17,050 bases of DNA, from contig QMPN01000035.1 in NCBI GenBank assembly GCA_003648575.1, forward strand, positions 1 to 17,050. Direction: 5' to 3'. The translations under genes were made by a program, and so were the position numbers. The stretch comes from Bacteroidota bacterium (GTDB taxonomy: Bacteria > Bacteroidota > Bacteroidia > Bacteroidales > B18-G4). Below, piece after piece: positions 1 to 8,275 of this stretch. The first letter of the stretch is position 1, and every line of letters begins with the position of its first letter. The notes under the pieces are model-generated. The model was not told the origin of the DNA. It searched no databases and was given only the letters and a program-made list of their open reading frames with translations.

Positions 1-393
1 CATGCAAAAGGGCCCATGGCCGGAATCCATGCCTGCCTGCAGGCGGCCAAAAATGAGCACTGCTTTGTAGTAAGCGTCGATACTCCCTTTGTGGGTCCTG
101 AATTTATCCGGTTCATGCTGGAAGCGAAAAAAGATGGTCTGATTGCCGCCCCATGGTATGGGAAAGATCAGTATGAACCTCTTTGCGCCTACTATAACAA
201 GGACGCACTTCCGGTAATGGAAGCCTTTTTTAAGAAGGGAAACTATAAGCTGCCGGATGTTTTCATGTCACTGCCATTCACCCCGGTAAAAATACCGGCT
301 GATGCCTCATTTCAACATGAGATGCTTTTCCATAATATTAATACGGAGGAAGACCTGCTGCGTGCCGAACAATACCTGAAAAACAAAGCATGA
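1..393 (+). CDS. mobA: Molybdenum cofactor guanylyltransferase-like protein MobA, 5' truncated by window edge
   Basis: This is the C-terminal ~130 residues of a MobA-type nucleotidyltransferase, the enzyme family that joins GMP to molybdopterin in the cytoplasm to make the MGD cofactor. The frame is open from base 1, so the gene starts outside the window. Visible landmarks are GPMAGI (family GPLAGI loop), VSVDTPF (family V-x-x-D-x-P metal/nucleotide site), EPLCAYY, and near the end FHNINTEEDL, which matches the usual N-(I/V)-NTPEDL ending. Its stop overlaps the start of the next gene in ATGA at 390-393, so the two are probably translated together. It lies near a molybdopterin oxidoreductase that would need this cofactor. 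A related NTP-transferase of other specificity (MocA-like) cannot be fully excluded without the N-terminus. Confidence 0.85.
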   Translation, partial: HAKGPMAGIHACLQAAKNEHCFVVSVDTPFVGPEFIRFMLEAKKDGLIAAPWYGKDQYEPLCAYYNKDALPVMEAFFKKGNYKLPDVFMSLPFTPVKIPADASFQHEMLFHNINTEEDLLRAEQYLKNKA

Positions 394-932
394 TCCAGCG
401 ACCTGACTTCATGATCATTTCCGGTAATGGCCGCAACACAGGCAAGACCAGCTTCGTTTGCAGGATGATTACTACTATAGGCGGCTCTTATCCTGTTACT
501 GCTATCAAAGTTTCCCCGCACTTCCATCCTGAAAGATCCGGTGATGCTATTCTCATCCGGAATGAACACTTTATTATCAGGATGGAGCTCAGTTCCAAAA
601 AGCCAAAAGACAGCTCCCTGATGCTTGCTGCCGGAGCTGCAAATGTCTATTACATCGAGGCCATAGACACCCACCTCACCGAAGCCATCAACACCCTTTT
701 CAGAAAAGTCAGGATCGAAGGCCCTGTTATCTGCGAATCGGGCGGAATGCGCCGTATCATCGAGCCATCCATATTTATCCTGTTGAATAAACCAGATACT
801 ATCAAAGAAAAAGCGGGTTTCACAGAGCTGAAACCTATGGCAGACAGGATTGTAATGTTTGATGGGGAAGAATTTGACCTCCAGCCCGAGGATATTAAAT
901 TTAATGGGGCAGAATGGTTGCTTAAGGCTTAA
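390..932 (+). CDS. MobB-like P-loop GTP-binding protein
   Basis: A 180-residue protein with a Walker A motif at residues 12-20 (G-N-G-R-N-T-G-K-T), directly after a first beta strand (FMIIS). A second conserved-looking segment, GPVICESGG (about residues 110-118), sits where a Walker B-like strand is expected. The size, the P-loop near the N-terminus and the immediate coupling to a mobA-like gene (ATGA overlap) point to the MobB family, a GTP-binding adaptor in molybdenum cofactor maturation. Beyond the P-loop the sequence is divergent, so the name is by family and context and I give no symbol. The start at 390 is favoured by the overlap; Met8 at 411 is an alternative. The gene ends 11 bases inside the 3' end of the convergent cytochrome gene, leaving no room for a terminator. 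Confidence 0.7.
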   Translation: MIQRPDFMIISGNGRNTGKTSFVCRMITTIGGSYPVTAIKVSPHFHPERSGDAILIRNEHFIIRMELSSKKPKDSSLMLAAGAANVYYIEAIDTHLTEAINTLFRKVRIEGPVICESGGMRRIIEPSIFILLNKPDTIKEKAGFTELKPMADRIVMFDGEEFDLQPEDIKFNGAEWLLKA

Positions 933-3654
933 AATAATCTGGGAGAACACATTTTTCCGTCCGTCTCTGGAGGACAGTTTCAAAATCATCAAGCGTAGAA
1001 AGCATCAGATCCGAATCCTGATCATGGCACTCCAGGCAGGAACCAAACAGTAATATCCTTTGCTGTTCCTCCAGGCTGAAAGGACGCGCATTCGTCCGTG
1101 TAGCATGATTCCCATCAGGCTGTTGCAGGACAGGGATCCAGGCATCTTCAGGCAGGCCGTCATTGGGATTATTGGCAAAGCGTGGCACAAATTGCCATTC
1201 ACCAACACCATCTTTCATTGAATAGGTCAGCTTTCCATGCCCATAGCCCAGGGCGAGGGGATTATTATGACAGGAACGACAGTCCCGGCCTTCCGATATA
1301 TTTGTATGCGCAGATAAAGGTGCAAACAGACGGTGGAAAACAAGCGGATTTTCAACATCCGGGTCATAAGTTGCCTTGTCGATACTCAGGATCATTCCAG
1401 GCACAAAAGTGTGTACCTTTCTTACATCCCCTTCTATAACACCCAGGGTAGGCAAGTCAGCAAGGTACATCCCTACATATTCAACCCAGCTGCCGGTTTC
1501 TTCCTTATTCCTGATCATATCATAACCGGCTATCTTAGGGTCGTACTCATTGTGGCAACCAATGCATTGTGGTACCCAGGCGGTATGGCACGACTGGCAT
1601 GACAGATCATCATGAGCCTCTCCCCTTTTGCATATGCCGGCAGGTGCATTCAGTGGATGCTCCTTCCCGGAAACCTTTCCAAGCAGTACAGCCTTTCCGT
1701 CAGCAGTGATCCTGCTGTTCCAGATGAGGCGTTCCGTATTGCCCAGTGGAAGAAAAGAATCCCCCCCCCAATCTATTCCTCTGGTCTGAAGTATTTTTTG
1801 TGTTTCTGCGTCCATGGCAGTCCAGGATATGAGATTCGGCTGCTGGTCGAAATGACAATCCTCACAGCTGATCTTCACCTGATCTTCTTCATGCATATAA
1901 AATGTCCCATCGCCCATGAGTTCATAGGAGTCGTGACAATCGATGCACTGCATGCCGGCCTGGTGATGCACATCCTCGCTGATATATCTGAAAACCCTGC
2001 CATCTTCCAATATGCGCAAGGTATCTGAAAGCTCTGTTTCACCTTTGCCGAGCAAGGTTTCATGCCAGCCTTCAAAAGAAGTGGAGATCCTGCCCGAGCG
2101 GCTATGGCAACCGAAACAATGTGCATTGGAGATATTCAGATCCAGTGAAGGATGGGCAGACCAGAGGGAACTGTCAGCCATGGTTTTTCCCAAATATTTT
2201 TGGAGCTCTTCGTTTGCATCGCCACTATAATTCAAATGACAGGCATTGCATCCTCCTCCCCTGCTTTCTTCATTTACGGGCCCTGGCAATAATTTGGGGT
2301 TCCCCAGGTGACAGCGTGCGCACATATTTCTCAAATGCTTATCCGCCGGGCTTTGCCCGATGTCCCCTACATTGAAATGCCCATCAGGAAGGTCCATTTC
2401 ATTAAACACATATCGGTCCACAGCAATAATACCACTCATGGTAGTCATCAGAGATGTATGTATCCGCATAGTAATATCCTGATGACAATCATTGGATCCA
2501 CAACTTCTTGAAGCATTATCCAGGTTGCCCGGAACCATCAGCATGCCGGTATGGGCCTGGTCTTTATCCGGTGTAAAAGGATTTCCCAAGTGGCAGGAAA
2601 CACAGCCGATCGCCTCCGGGTCATGTGCACTTGAAAAACCTTTCATTCCCTGGTGGCAGAGCATACATGATTCGGCCCTGCCATAGGTGCCCAATTCCAT
2701 TGCCAGTGGATGTTGAAAGGTGCCCGCTTTTAAAGGCATGGGTTCAAAAGGCATATAGATGCCTTCCCCACTCATGGTCCATTTCCACTCTTCCCCCCTG
2801 AAAAAATAACCGATGATGGTCAGAATAGCATAGAATAGGAATGCCAGCAAGAGAAAATATTTTGCTATCCGTGCACTCTCGGCCTTCAGGAAGGGCATTA
2901 TTAAAACTGGAAGCATGACCACAAAGAGGATAAGCCATATCCATCCCGGCCTGTGCATCCAGTGGAGGATCTCCTGCAAGCCCAGGAAATACCATGGTCC
3001 CTTAATGATACCGGAAAGGCCATCATGCAGGGGAGCCTGGAATAATATTGAAAGGATGAAAAGCAGCAAACCGAGTATAATAAACGTTACTGCCTTTCCC
3101 CAGATGATCCTGGCATGCTCGAAGAGGATGGCAATAATAAATATAGTGGCAATGGCAATGTGGTTCACGTACAATAATAAATAGGAGTCTTCTCTGCCCA
3201 TCAGGATATAGGCCAATTGCTCACCTAGCAGGGGGATTTCCCCGATCAGGGTATTAAAAATACGCATGGCCTCCTCGCTGTCGACATCACCTTTGAGTAT
3301 AAATCCTGACAACATAGCATATAAAATGACCAGAATTCCCAGTCCCAGCCTGAGCCAAACGCCTGCACGCATGCCTTTTTCGGTACCTAGCCTGAAGTGG
3401 TCCCAGATATGAAGGATACTAAAGATCAGAAACAATTGTGCACTCCAATAATGCATATTGCGGGCGATCACTGCTCCGGGATTTGAAAGAATGAAAGCTG
3501 AAATAGAATGATAGGGATCGAAGACATCGAAAGGAACAGCCAGCACCACACCTGATATTATACAGATCAGCAAAGCCGAAACTGCGATTCCCCCAAAGGT
3601 ATCCAGCAGGAATATCTTCGGCAGCCTGATCATAGTTGTATCTTTTTCTGTCAT
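922..3654 (-). CDS. Cytochrome b fused to a 12-haem cytochrome c domain
   Basis: A 910-residue membrane protein. Residues 1-290 are a cytochrome b core with about seven hydrophobic helices. The paired haem b ligands are His68/His82 (spacing 14) and His165/His180 (spacing 15), which is the cytochrome b6 and Bacillus-type pattern. GPWYFLGLQE at 219-228 occupies the place of the Qo-site PEWY motif. Residues ~300-910 are periplasmic and carry 11 CxxCH motifs (first Cys at 330, 351, 445, 469, 513, 570, 597, 686, 697, 792, 873) and one CxxxxCH (385). That makes 12 predicted c-type haems. The gene follows the Rieske gene with a 4-base ATGA overlap, so the pair resembles a bc1/b6f complex in which cytochrome c1 or f is replaced by a built-in multihaem wire. 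A role in quinol oxidation with electron delivery to periplasmic partners is inference. Its 3' end overlaps the mobB-like gene on the opposite strand. Confidence 0.92.
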   Translation of the reverse strand: MTEKDTTMIRLPKIFLLDTFGGIAVSALLICIISGVVLAVPFDVFDPYHSISAFILSNPGAVIARNMHYWSAQLFLIFSILHIWDHFRLGTEKGMRAGVWLRLGLGILVILYAMLSGFILKGDVDSEEAMRIFNTLIGEIPLLGEQLAYILMGREDSYLLLYVNHIAIATIFIIAILFEHARIIWGKAVTFIILGLLLFILSILFQAPLHDGLSGIIKGPWYFLGLQEILHWMHRPGWIWLILFVVMLPVLIMPFLKAESARIAKYFLLLAFLFYAILTIIGYFFRGEEWKWTMSGEGIYMPFEPMPLKAGTFQHPLAMELGTYGRAESCMLCHQGMKGFSSAHDPEAIGCVSCHLGNPFTPDKDQAHTGMLMVPGNLDNASRSCGSNDCHQDITMRIHTSLMTTMSGIIAVDRYVFNEMDLPDGHFNVGDIGQSPADKHLRNMCARCHLGNPKLLPGPVNEESRGGGCNACHLNYSGDANEELQKYLGKTMADSSLWSAHPSLDLNISNAHCFGCHSRSGRISTSFEGWHETLLGKGETELSDTLRILEDGRVFRYISEDVHHQAGMQCIDCHDSYELMGDGTFYMHEEDQVKISCEDCHFDQQPNLISWTAMDAETQKILQTRGIDWGGDSFLPLGNTERLIWNSRITADGKAVLLGKVSGKEHPLNAPAGICKRGEAHDDLSCQSCHTAWVPQCIGCHNEYDPKIAGYDMIRNKEETGSWVEYVGMYLADLPTLGVIEGDVRKVHTFVPGMILSIDKATYDPDVENPLVFHRLFAPLSAHTNISEGRDCRSCHNNPLALGYGHGKLTYSMKDGVGEWQFVPRFANNPNDGLPEDAWIPVLQQPDGNHATRTNARPFSLEEQQRILLFGSCLECHDQDSDLMLSTLDDFETVLQRRTEKCVLPDYFKP

Positions 3655-4073
3655 TGCCTATGAATGATAAGCTGTCCGCTAAGCAGATCTTCATTAATGA
3701 TAAGTTCCTTCAATGGCTTAATGGCAGGACCCTTCACTGCCTTTCCGGAAATATCGAACCTTGATCCATGGCAAGAGCACACCAATTCATTCCCCTCAAA
3801 CTTCTTGATCCGGCATCCAAGGTGTGTGCATTTCCCTTCGAAAGCCCTGGTAGTGTCGCCGTCCTTAACCAGAATCAGACCTTGTTGAAAACTGATACCG
3901 GCAGGCAGATCATTTCCTATTATGATCTTCTTCCCTCTGCCGGATCCTTCCATATCCCTTTTACCCGTAAATATCCACCATAGCAATACCGGAACTGAGA
4001 AAACAGGTACCAGTGCAGCAAAAAATTCGCGCCTGCTTATGGCTATCTTTTTACGATCATTTTTCATGCTCAA
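3651..4073 (-). CDS. Rieske 2Fe-2S protein
   Basis: A 140-residue Rieske iron-sulfur protein. Both cluster motifs are complete: C82-T-H84-L-G-C87 and C99-S-C101-H102-G-S. These provide the two Cys and two His ligands and the cysteine pair for the stabilising disulfide. The N-terminus has a twin-arginine-like motif (SRREFF, residues 13-18) followed by one hydrophobic helix (about 19-36), as expected for a Tat-inserted, membrane-anchored Rieske subunit. A tatC gene lies in the same window. Two starts are possible, Met1 (4073) and Met3 (4067); neither is distinguished by a ribosome binding site. The stop overlaps the start of the cytochrome b/c fusion. The protein should receive one electron from quinol at the cytochrome b Qo site and pass it to the fused multihaem domain. 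Confidence 0.93.
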   Translation of the reverse strand: MSMKNDRKKIAISRREFFAALVPVFSVPVLLWWIFTGKRDMEGSGRGKKIIIGNDLPAGISFQQGLILVKDGDTTRAFEGKCTHLGCRIKKFEGNELVCSCHGSRFDISGKAVKGPAIKPLKELIINEDLLSGQLIIHRQ

Positions 4074-4092
4074 AGGGCAAGGCTTAGCACTT

Positions 4093-4100
4093 CAAAAATA
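4093..4100 (-). promoter_or_regulatory. Possible -7 promoter element of the Rieske/cytochrome b operon
   Basis: On the minus strand this reads TATTTTTG, matching the Bacteroidota TAnnTTTG element, 19 bases before the Rieske start codon. No good TTTG -33 box is seen at the ideal distance; ATTG (plus-strand CAAT at 4122-4125) lies 21 bases upstream. An identical octamer stands 24 bases before tatC. A single octamer can occur by chance. Confidence 0.4.
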
Positions 4101-4350
4101 GGGATTATTATCCAATCTGCTCAATGCTGCACAACATACTATTCAGAATCCCTCTAAATTACCTACTGTTAATAATTAACAATACTGATTTTCAGTCACT
4201 TATAATACTTGTTGATTATTTGAATATGTTTCTACATTAAACTGTAAGATGCTGTCTTACTGGCACTTATACTAACATACAATTATCTATATGTCTATAT
4301 GGGTTTGATTTACTGCTAGTTACAGGCTGCTTTTATGTACAAAAACACAC

Positions 4351-4381
4351 TTTCCCAGCCCACGAATTATTAATAATTTTG
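4351..4381 (+). promoter_or_regulatory. Candidate Bacteroidota-type promoter for the Mo-enzyme operon
   Basis: TAATTTTG at 4374-4381 fits the Bacteroidota -7 consensus TAnnTTTG. TTTC at 4351-4354 lies 19 bases upstream, near the consensus TTTG -33 box. It is followed by a leader of roughly 60 bases before the start codon at 4449. This is the best-spaced promoter in the intergenic region. Confidence 0.5.
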
Positions 4382-4448
4382 TGTAGGTTAAATATGATAA
4401 TATCTACATATTTATTTGCAAATCAAGATTTATAAACAATCACAGATA

Positions 4449-6683
4449 ATGGCAAACAGAAGAGATTTCATTAAGGTTTCAGCCCTTGGGATCGGTGGCC
4501 TTGCGGTGAGCGCGTCAGCATTCAATATTTTAAAAGCTGCGGTACCACAGGACCTGATCAATAAGGATTCCGATCCACAAAAGGGGCTCAGGCGATATCC
4601 AACCTACTGCGAAGTATGTTTTTGGAAGTGTGCCGGCTGGACCTATACCGATGAGGATGGTAAGATCATCAAGATATTGGGTAATGAAGAAGATCCCCAT
4701 TGCAATGGCAGGTTGTGCCCCAGGGGTACAGGTGGTGTTGGCATGTACAATGATAAAGACAGGCTGACCACTCCTCTTATACGTGAGGGAGAGCCCGGAA
4801 GTCAGACTTACCGCAAAGCAAGCTGGGATGAAGCCCTGAGCCTGGTCGCCACCAAGATGGCGGAAATCAAAGAAAAGTACGGTCCGGAAGCTATGGCGCT
4901 CTTCAACCATGGTTCATCAGGACATTATTTCGGGCACATGCTCAAAGCTTATGGATCAAGCAACATTGTTGCACCTTCTTATGCACAATGCCGTGGCCCG
5001 CGTGAGGTTGGCTTTACAGCTACTTTCGGATCCGGGGTTGGTTCGCCGGAACCTACCGACATCCGCGACACCAGATGCCTGGTACTGATTGGATCCCACC
5101 TGGGAGAAAACATGCACAACGGGCAGGTTCAGGAAATGTCAGATGCCATCGACAAAGGCGCTACTATTATCACGGTAGACCCAAGGTTATCGACAGCAGC
5201 CAGCAAGTCGAAATACTGGCTCCCGATCAAACCTTCTACCGATCTTGCACTATTGCTTGCATGGATACACGTGCTGATCTATGAAGAGCTTTACGACAAA
5301 GAATACATCGACAAATATGCTTTTGGCTTGGACCAGCTTAAAAAGCATGTTAAGAATATGACACCGGAATGGGCCTATGGGATTACCACCATCAAGCCGG
5401 ATGTTATCAGGAAAACTGCCCGTGAGATGGCCAATGCTTCACCGGCCACTATTATACATCCGGGCCGCCATGTAACATGGTATGGTGATGACACTCAGCG
5501 AGCAAGGGCTGTTGCCATCCTCAACGCACTGGTAGGTTCCTGGGGCCGCAGGGGTGGATTTTATTTCAAGGAGAGCCTGAAGCTTCCACATTATCCGCAT
5601 CCGGAATATCCTAAGCCAAACTGGTCGTGGAGAGAAACCATGAACGGTAAATATCCGCTCGCCGGGCTTGCCATATCCAACACTCTTATCGAAGCGTCTA
5701 TTCCATCAGAGGAGAATAAACATCAGATCCATGGCTGGCTGGTATCAGGAACCAACCTTCCACTCACCATGCCGGACAAAGCCACGCTGGCGAAAGCCAT
5801 GCAGTCGCTCGACTTCATTGCGGTAGTTGACACTATGCCTATGGAGATCACCGGATGGGCTGATGTGATCCTGCCGGAATGTACATATCTTGAGCGTTGG
5901 GATGACATTCGTGTTTCACCCCACAGGGAACCATACCTGGCCCTGAGGATGCCGGCTGCCGAACCGAAAGGCGATACCAAGCCTGCCTGGTGGATGGCAA
6001 AGCAAATTGGTGAAAAGCTGGGACTTGGTGCATATTTCGATTATGAAGATTATACAGAAGTCCTCGACTGGCAACTACAAAAAGTAGGTTCTTCGCTCGA
6101 GGAGATGAAGAAGATAGGAATTAAGAAGTTCGACAGAAAATCAGGAGGTTTATACCTGCTCCCGGGAGAGGATTACGAGTTCAATACCAATAGCGGAAAG
6201 ATCGAACTGTTCTCCACCGACCTTCAGGCAGAAGGCTTCGACCCCATGCCGGTATTTACACAGCATGCAGAGCCACCGCAGGGTTTTTACCGGCTGATCT
6301 ATGGCCGTGCGCCCATGCATACCTTCAGTCGTACTGCCAACAATCCCAACCTGACCGCCCTTATGCATGAAAACACATGCTGGATCAACCCTAAAGTGGC
6401 TGATCAGTGGGGCATTGAAAATAGTCAGTATATCTGGCTTAAAAACCAGGATGGTATTGTTTCAGACTTCCCAATCCGTGTCAGGGTGACGGAAAGGATC
6501 CGCTGGGACTCGATATATATGGTACACGGATTCGGGCATAAGGAACATAAGCTTTCCCTGGCTTACGGGAAAGGGGCCGCCGACTCTTATATGATCACCA
6601 ATGTTATGGTCGATCCCATCATGGGAGGAACCGGTATGAGGGGGAACTTTGTTACTTTCCTCACAGAGGATCCACACGTATAG
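4449..6683 (+). CDS. Molybdopterin oxidoreductase, PsrA/PhsA-like catalytic subunit, Tat-exported
   Basis: A 744-residue catalytic subunit of the complex iron-sulfur molybdoenzyme (DMSO reductase) family. The chosen ATG gives the N-terminus MANRRDFIK followed by a hydrophobic stretch, a classic twin-arginine signal; an upstream TTG at 4416 would only add a poor extension. Cys54, Cys57, Cys61 and Cys90 form the N-terminal 4Fe-4S motif (CEVC-x3-C ... LCPRG). Cys181 in YAQCRGPRE is the likely Mo ligand. Other family landmarks are YNDKDRLTTPL, RKASWDEAL, VDPRLS and the C-terminal dinucleotide-binding domain. The order catalytic subunit, Fe-S protein, NrfD is that of polysulfide, thiosulfate and tetrathionate reductases and of SoeABC sulfite dehydrogenase. 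Two sulfur transporters and two rhodanese-like proteins follow. A sulfur substrate is therefore likely, but which one, and the direction, is not shown by sequence. Confidence 0.92.
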   Translation: MANRRDFIKVSALGIGGLAVSASAFNILKAAVPQDLINKDSDPQKGLRRYPTYCEVCFWKCAGWTYTDEDGKIIKILGNEEDPHCNGRLCPRGTGGVGMYNDKDRLTTPLIREGEPGSQTYRKASWDEALSLVATKMAEIKEKYGPEAMALFNHGSSGHYFGHMLKAYGSSNIVAPSYAQCRGPREVGFTATFGSGVGSPEPTDIRDTRCLVLIGSHLGENMHNGQVQEMSDAIDKGATIITVDPRLSTAASKSKYWLPIKPSTDLALLLAWIHVLIYEELYDKEYIDKYAFGLDQLKKHVKNMTPEWAYGITTIKPDVIRKTAREMANASPATIIHPGRHVTWYGDDTQRARAVAILNALVGSWGRRGGFYFKESLKLPHYPHPEYPKPNWSWRETMNGKYPLAGLAISNTLIEASIPSEENKHQIHGWLVSGTNLPLTMPDKATLAKAMQSLDFIAVVDTMPMEITGWADVILPECTYLERWDDIRVSPHREPYLALRMPAAEPKGDTKPAWWMAKQIGEKLGLGAYFDYEDYTEVLDWQLQKVGSSLEEMKKIGIKKFDRKSGGLYLLPGEDYEFNTNSGKIELFSTDLQAEGFDPMPVFTQHAEPPQGFYRLIYGRAPMHTFSRTANNPNLTALMHENTCWINPKVADQWGIENSQYIWLKNQDGIVSDFPIRVRVTERIRWDSIYMVHGFGHKEHKLSLAYGKGAADSYMITNVMVDPIMGGTGMRGNFVTFLTEDPHV

Positions 6684-6706
6684 AAAAGTAAAATTCAAAA
6701 TCCAGC

Positions 6707-6728
6707 ATTCAAAATTCAGAATTTGAAT
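6707..6728 (+). repeat. AT-rich inverted repeat between the Mo subunit and the Fe-S subunit
   Basis: ATTCAAA (6707-6713) pairs with TTTGAAT (6722-6728) around an 8-base loop. A related direct copy, ATTCAAAATCC, precedes it. The stem is weak and lies in the 71-base gap inside the operon. It may be a small dispersed repeat or a processing or attenuation site. There is no T-tract, so it is not a convincing terminator. Confidence 0.35.
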
Positions 6729-6741
6729 CTAAGATATAAAC

Positions 6742-6748
6742 AGGAGGA
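6742..6748 (+). promoter_or_regulatory. Strong Shine-Dalgarno sequence for the Fe-S subunit
   Basis: AGGAGGA stands seven bases before the ATG at 6755. Most other genes in the window have A-rich leaders with no such site, so this one stands out and fixes the start of the Fe-S subunit. Confidence 0.7.
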
Positions 6749-6754
6749 ATTATC

Positions 6755-7288
6755 ATGAGATATGCGATGGCAATAGACACCAGAAAATGCGTTGGATGCA
6801 GTGACTGCGTGGTTGCCTGTCAAACCGAGAATAATGTCCCGATCGGGTATTGCCGCGACTGGATCACCGAGACCGTCGACGGTTCTTACCCGAATGTTGA
6901 GATCGAGCTCAGGACCGAGCGCTGTAACCATTGTGATAACGCACCTTGTGTAAGGTGCTGCCCCACAGGTGCAAGTCATATTGTTGATGGTGGTGCTGTG
7001 CTTGTAACACCAAATAAATGTATCGGATGTGGCGCATGCATACAGTCATGCCCCTACGATGCCCGTTATTCCCATCCGGAAGGCTACGTCGACAAATGTA
7101 CTTTCTGTAACCACAGGGTGATCAAAGGCGAGCAGCCGGCATGCGTTTCTGTATGCCCTACAAAGTGCATGTATTTCGGCGACCTGGATGATCCGGACAG
7201 TGATGTTTCAAAAGCCTTGAAAAACAGAAAATACAAGGCCCTGGCACCTGAAGCGGGAACGAAACCACATATTTTCTACATGATCTAA
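6755..7288 (+). CDS. Four-cluster 4Fe-4S electron-transfer subunit (PsrB/NrfC/PhsB type)
   Basis: A 177-residue ferredoxin-like subunit with sixteen cluster cysteines in four groups: C12-x2-C15-x2-C18-x3-C22; C57-x2-C60-x4-C65-x3-C69 followed by P; C89-x2-C92-x2-C95-x3-C99 followed by P; and C115-x2-C118-x11-C130-x3-C134. This is the standard pattern of the electron-transfer subunit that links the Mo catalytic subunit to the NrfD membrane anchor. It has no signal peptide of its own, which fits co-export with the Tat-targeted catalytic subunit (known for this family). Its length is typical. An extra cysteine, Cys68, lies next to Cys69 within the second group. Confidence 0.95.
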   Translation: MRYAMAIDTRKCVGCSDCVVACQTENNVPIGYCRDWITETVDGSYPNVEIELRTERCNHCDNAPCVRCCPTGASHIVDGGAVLVTPNKCIGCGACIQSCPYDARYSHPEGYVDKCTFCNHRVIKGEQPACVSVCPTKCMYFGDLDDPDSDVSKALKNRKYKALAPEAGTKPHIFYMI

Positions 7289-7309
7289 GCATAAAACAAA
7301 CATAATCAT

Positions 7310-8251
7310 ATGAAAGAAGAATTGATCATAAGCGGCAGGATGAACCCGGGCATCGACCCCTTTCTGCATATATGGCACTGGCATATTCCGGTTTACCTTT
7401 TCCTGGGTGGACTGGCTGCCGGCATATTGTTCTTTGCTGCCCTTTATACAATTATGGGTAGAGAAAAAGAGATGCCAACGGCAGTAAAATGGGCAACCTT
7501 TGTGGTCCCAGTCGCCCTGGTATTTGGCCTAATGGCCCTGTTCTTTGACCTCAAGCACCAGATGTTTTTCTGGCAGCTATATACTACAGTCAGGATAGAG
7601 TCCCCTATGTCGTGGGGAGCCTGGGTGCTAATGTTTATCACACCCCTGTCGATGTTATGGGCAGCCAGCTATATCAAAGAAGCCATCCCAAGCTGGGAAT
7701 GGAAGTTTAAGATCCTTGACCAGATTATGACCCTGGTGGATAAATACCGTAAAACCCTTGCATGGGCCATGCTAGCCCTGGCGATCATCCTGGGAATCTA
7801 TACCGGTATTCTCCTGTCGGCTTTCAATGCACGTCCGTTGTGGAACACCTCCCTTCTCGGACCGCTCTTCCTGGTTTCAGGGATGTCGACCGGTGCAGCC
7901 ACCATTTTGTGGATGTCGAAAGACCATTATGAACGCCGGATCATGAGCATGATCGACCTGGTTCTGATCGTTGTAGAGATATTCTTCATCATCCACCTCT
8001 TTATGGGCTTCCTCGCCAGCACAGCAGTACAAATAGAAGCAGCGGACCTCTTCCTTGGCGGACAGTTTACCGTTTCTTTCTGGGTATTTGTTGTGATCCT
8101 TGGCCTGGTGTTTCCTGCCATACTGGAGATACTCGAGCTTAGCGGACGTAAGATCCCGGCAGCCATACCTGCCCTGCTCATCCTCTTTGGAGGCCTGGCC
8201 CTCAGGTTTATTATGGTAGAAGCAGGACAACTGACACGATATTTTTATTAG
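7310..8251 (+). CDS. NrfD/PsrC-type quinone-interacting membrane subunit
   Basis: A 313-residue integral membrane protein with about eight hydrophobic helices. The beginning WHWHIPVYLFLGGLAAG and the segment ESPMSWGAW (about residues 96-104) are typical of NrfD/PsrC proteins, as is the later WNTSLLGPLFLVSGMSTGAA. In this family the subunit anchors the Mo/Fe-S dimer on the periplasmic face and exchanges electrons with menaquinol. It carries no haem. It starts 21 bases after the Fe-S subunit stop, with an A-rich leader and no clear ribosome binding site. Together with the two preceding genes it completes a PsrABC-like respiratory complex. Confidence 0.93.
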   Translation: MKEELIISGRMNPGIDPFLHIWHWHIPVYLFLGGLAAGILFFAALYTIMGREKEMPTAVKWATFVVPVALVFGLMALFFDLKHQMFFWQLYTTVRIESPMSWGAWVLMFITPLSMLWAASYIKEAIPSWEWKFKILDQIMTLVDKYRKTLAWAMLALAIILGIYTGILLSAFNARPLWNTSLLGPLFLVSGMSTGAATILWMSKDHYERRIMSMIDLVLIVVEIFFIIHLFMGFLASTAVQIEAADLFLGGQFTVSFWVFVVILGLVFPAILEILELSGRKIPAAIPALLILFGGLALRFIMVEAGQLTRYFY

Positions 8252-8275
8252 TATTCGATCGTAAACAAAAAAACA

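Larger units (their letters stand above)
4074..4448. other. Divergent intergenic region between the two respiratory operons
   Basis: An AT-rich 375-base stretch separates the minus-strand Rieske/cytochrome operon from the plus-strand Mo-enzyme operon. No coding sequence is evident. It holds a candidate promoter for each side and a perfect 10-base palindrome ATTTGCAAAT at 4414-4423, between the plus-strand promoter and the start codon. I do not recognise a clear FNR/Crp-type site. Confidence 0.6.

Noticed and set aside
312..992. 226-residue minus-strand open frame opposite the mobB-like gene
   Set aside because: It lies wholly opposite recognisable genes, has no family features, and overlaps the cytochrome gene's end.
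4190..4330. FNR/Crp-like site in the divergent region
   Set aside because: TTGAT-like half-sites occur but none forms a properly spaced TTGAT-N4-ATCAA or TGTGA-N6-TCACA dyad.
4416..4448. TTG start upstream of the Mo catalytic subunit
   Set aside because: The ATG at 4449 places the twin-arginine motif directly at the N-terminus, as is normal; the extension overlaps the palindrome in the leader.
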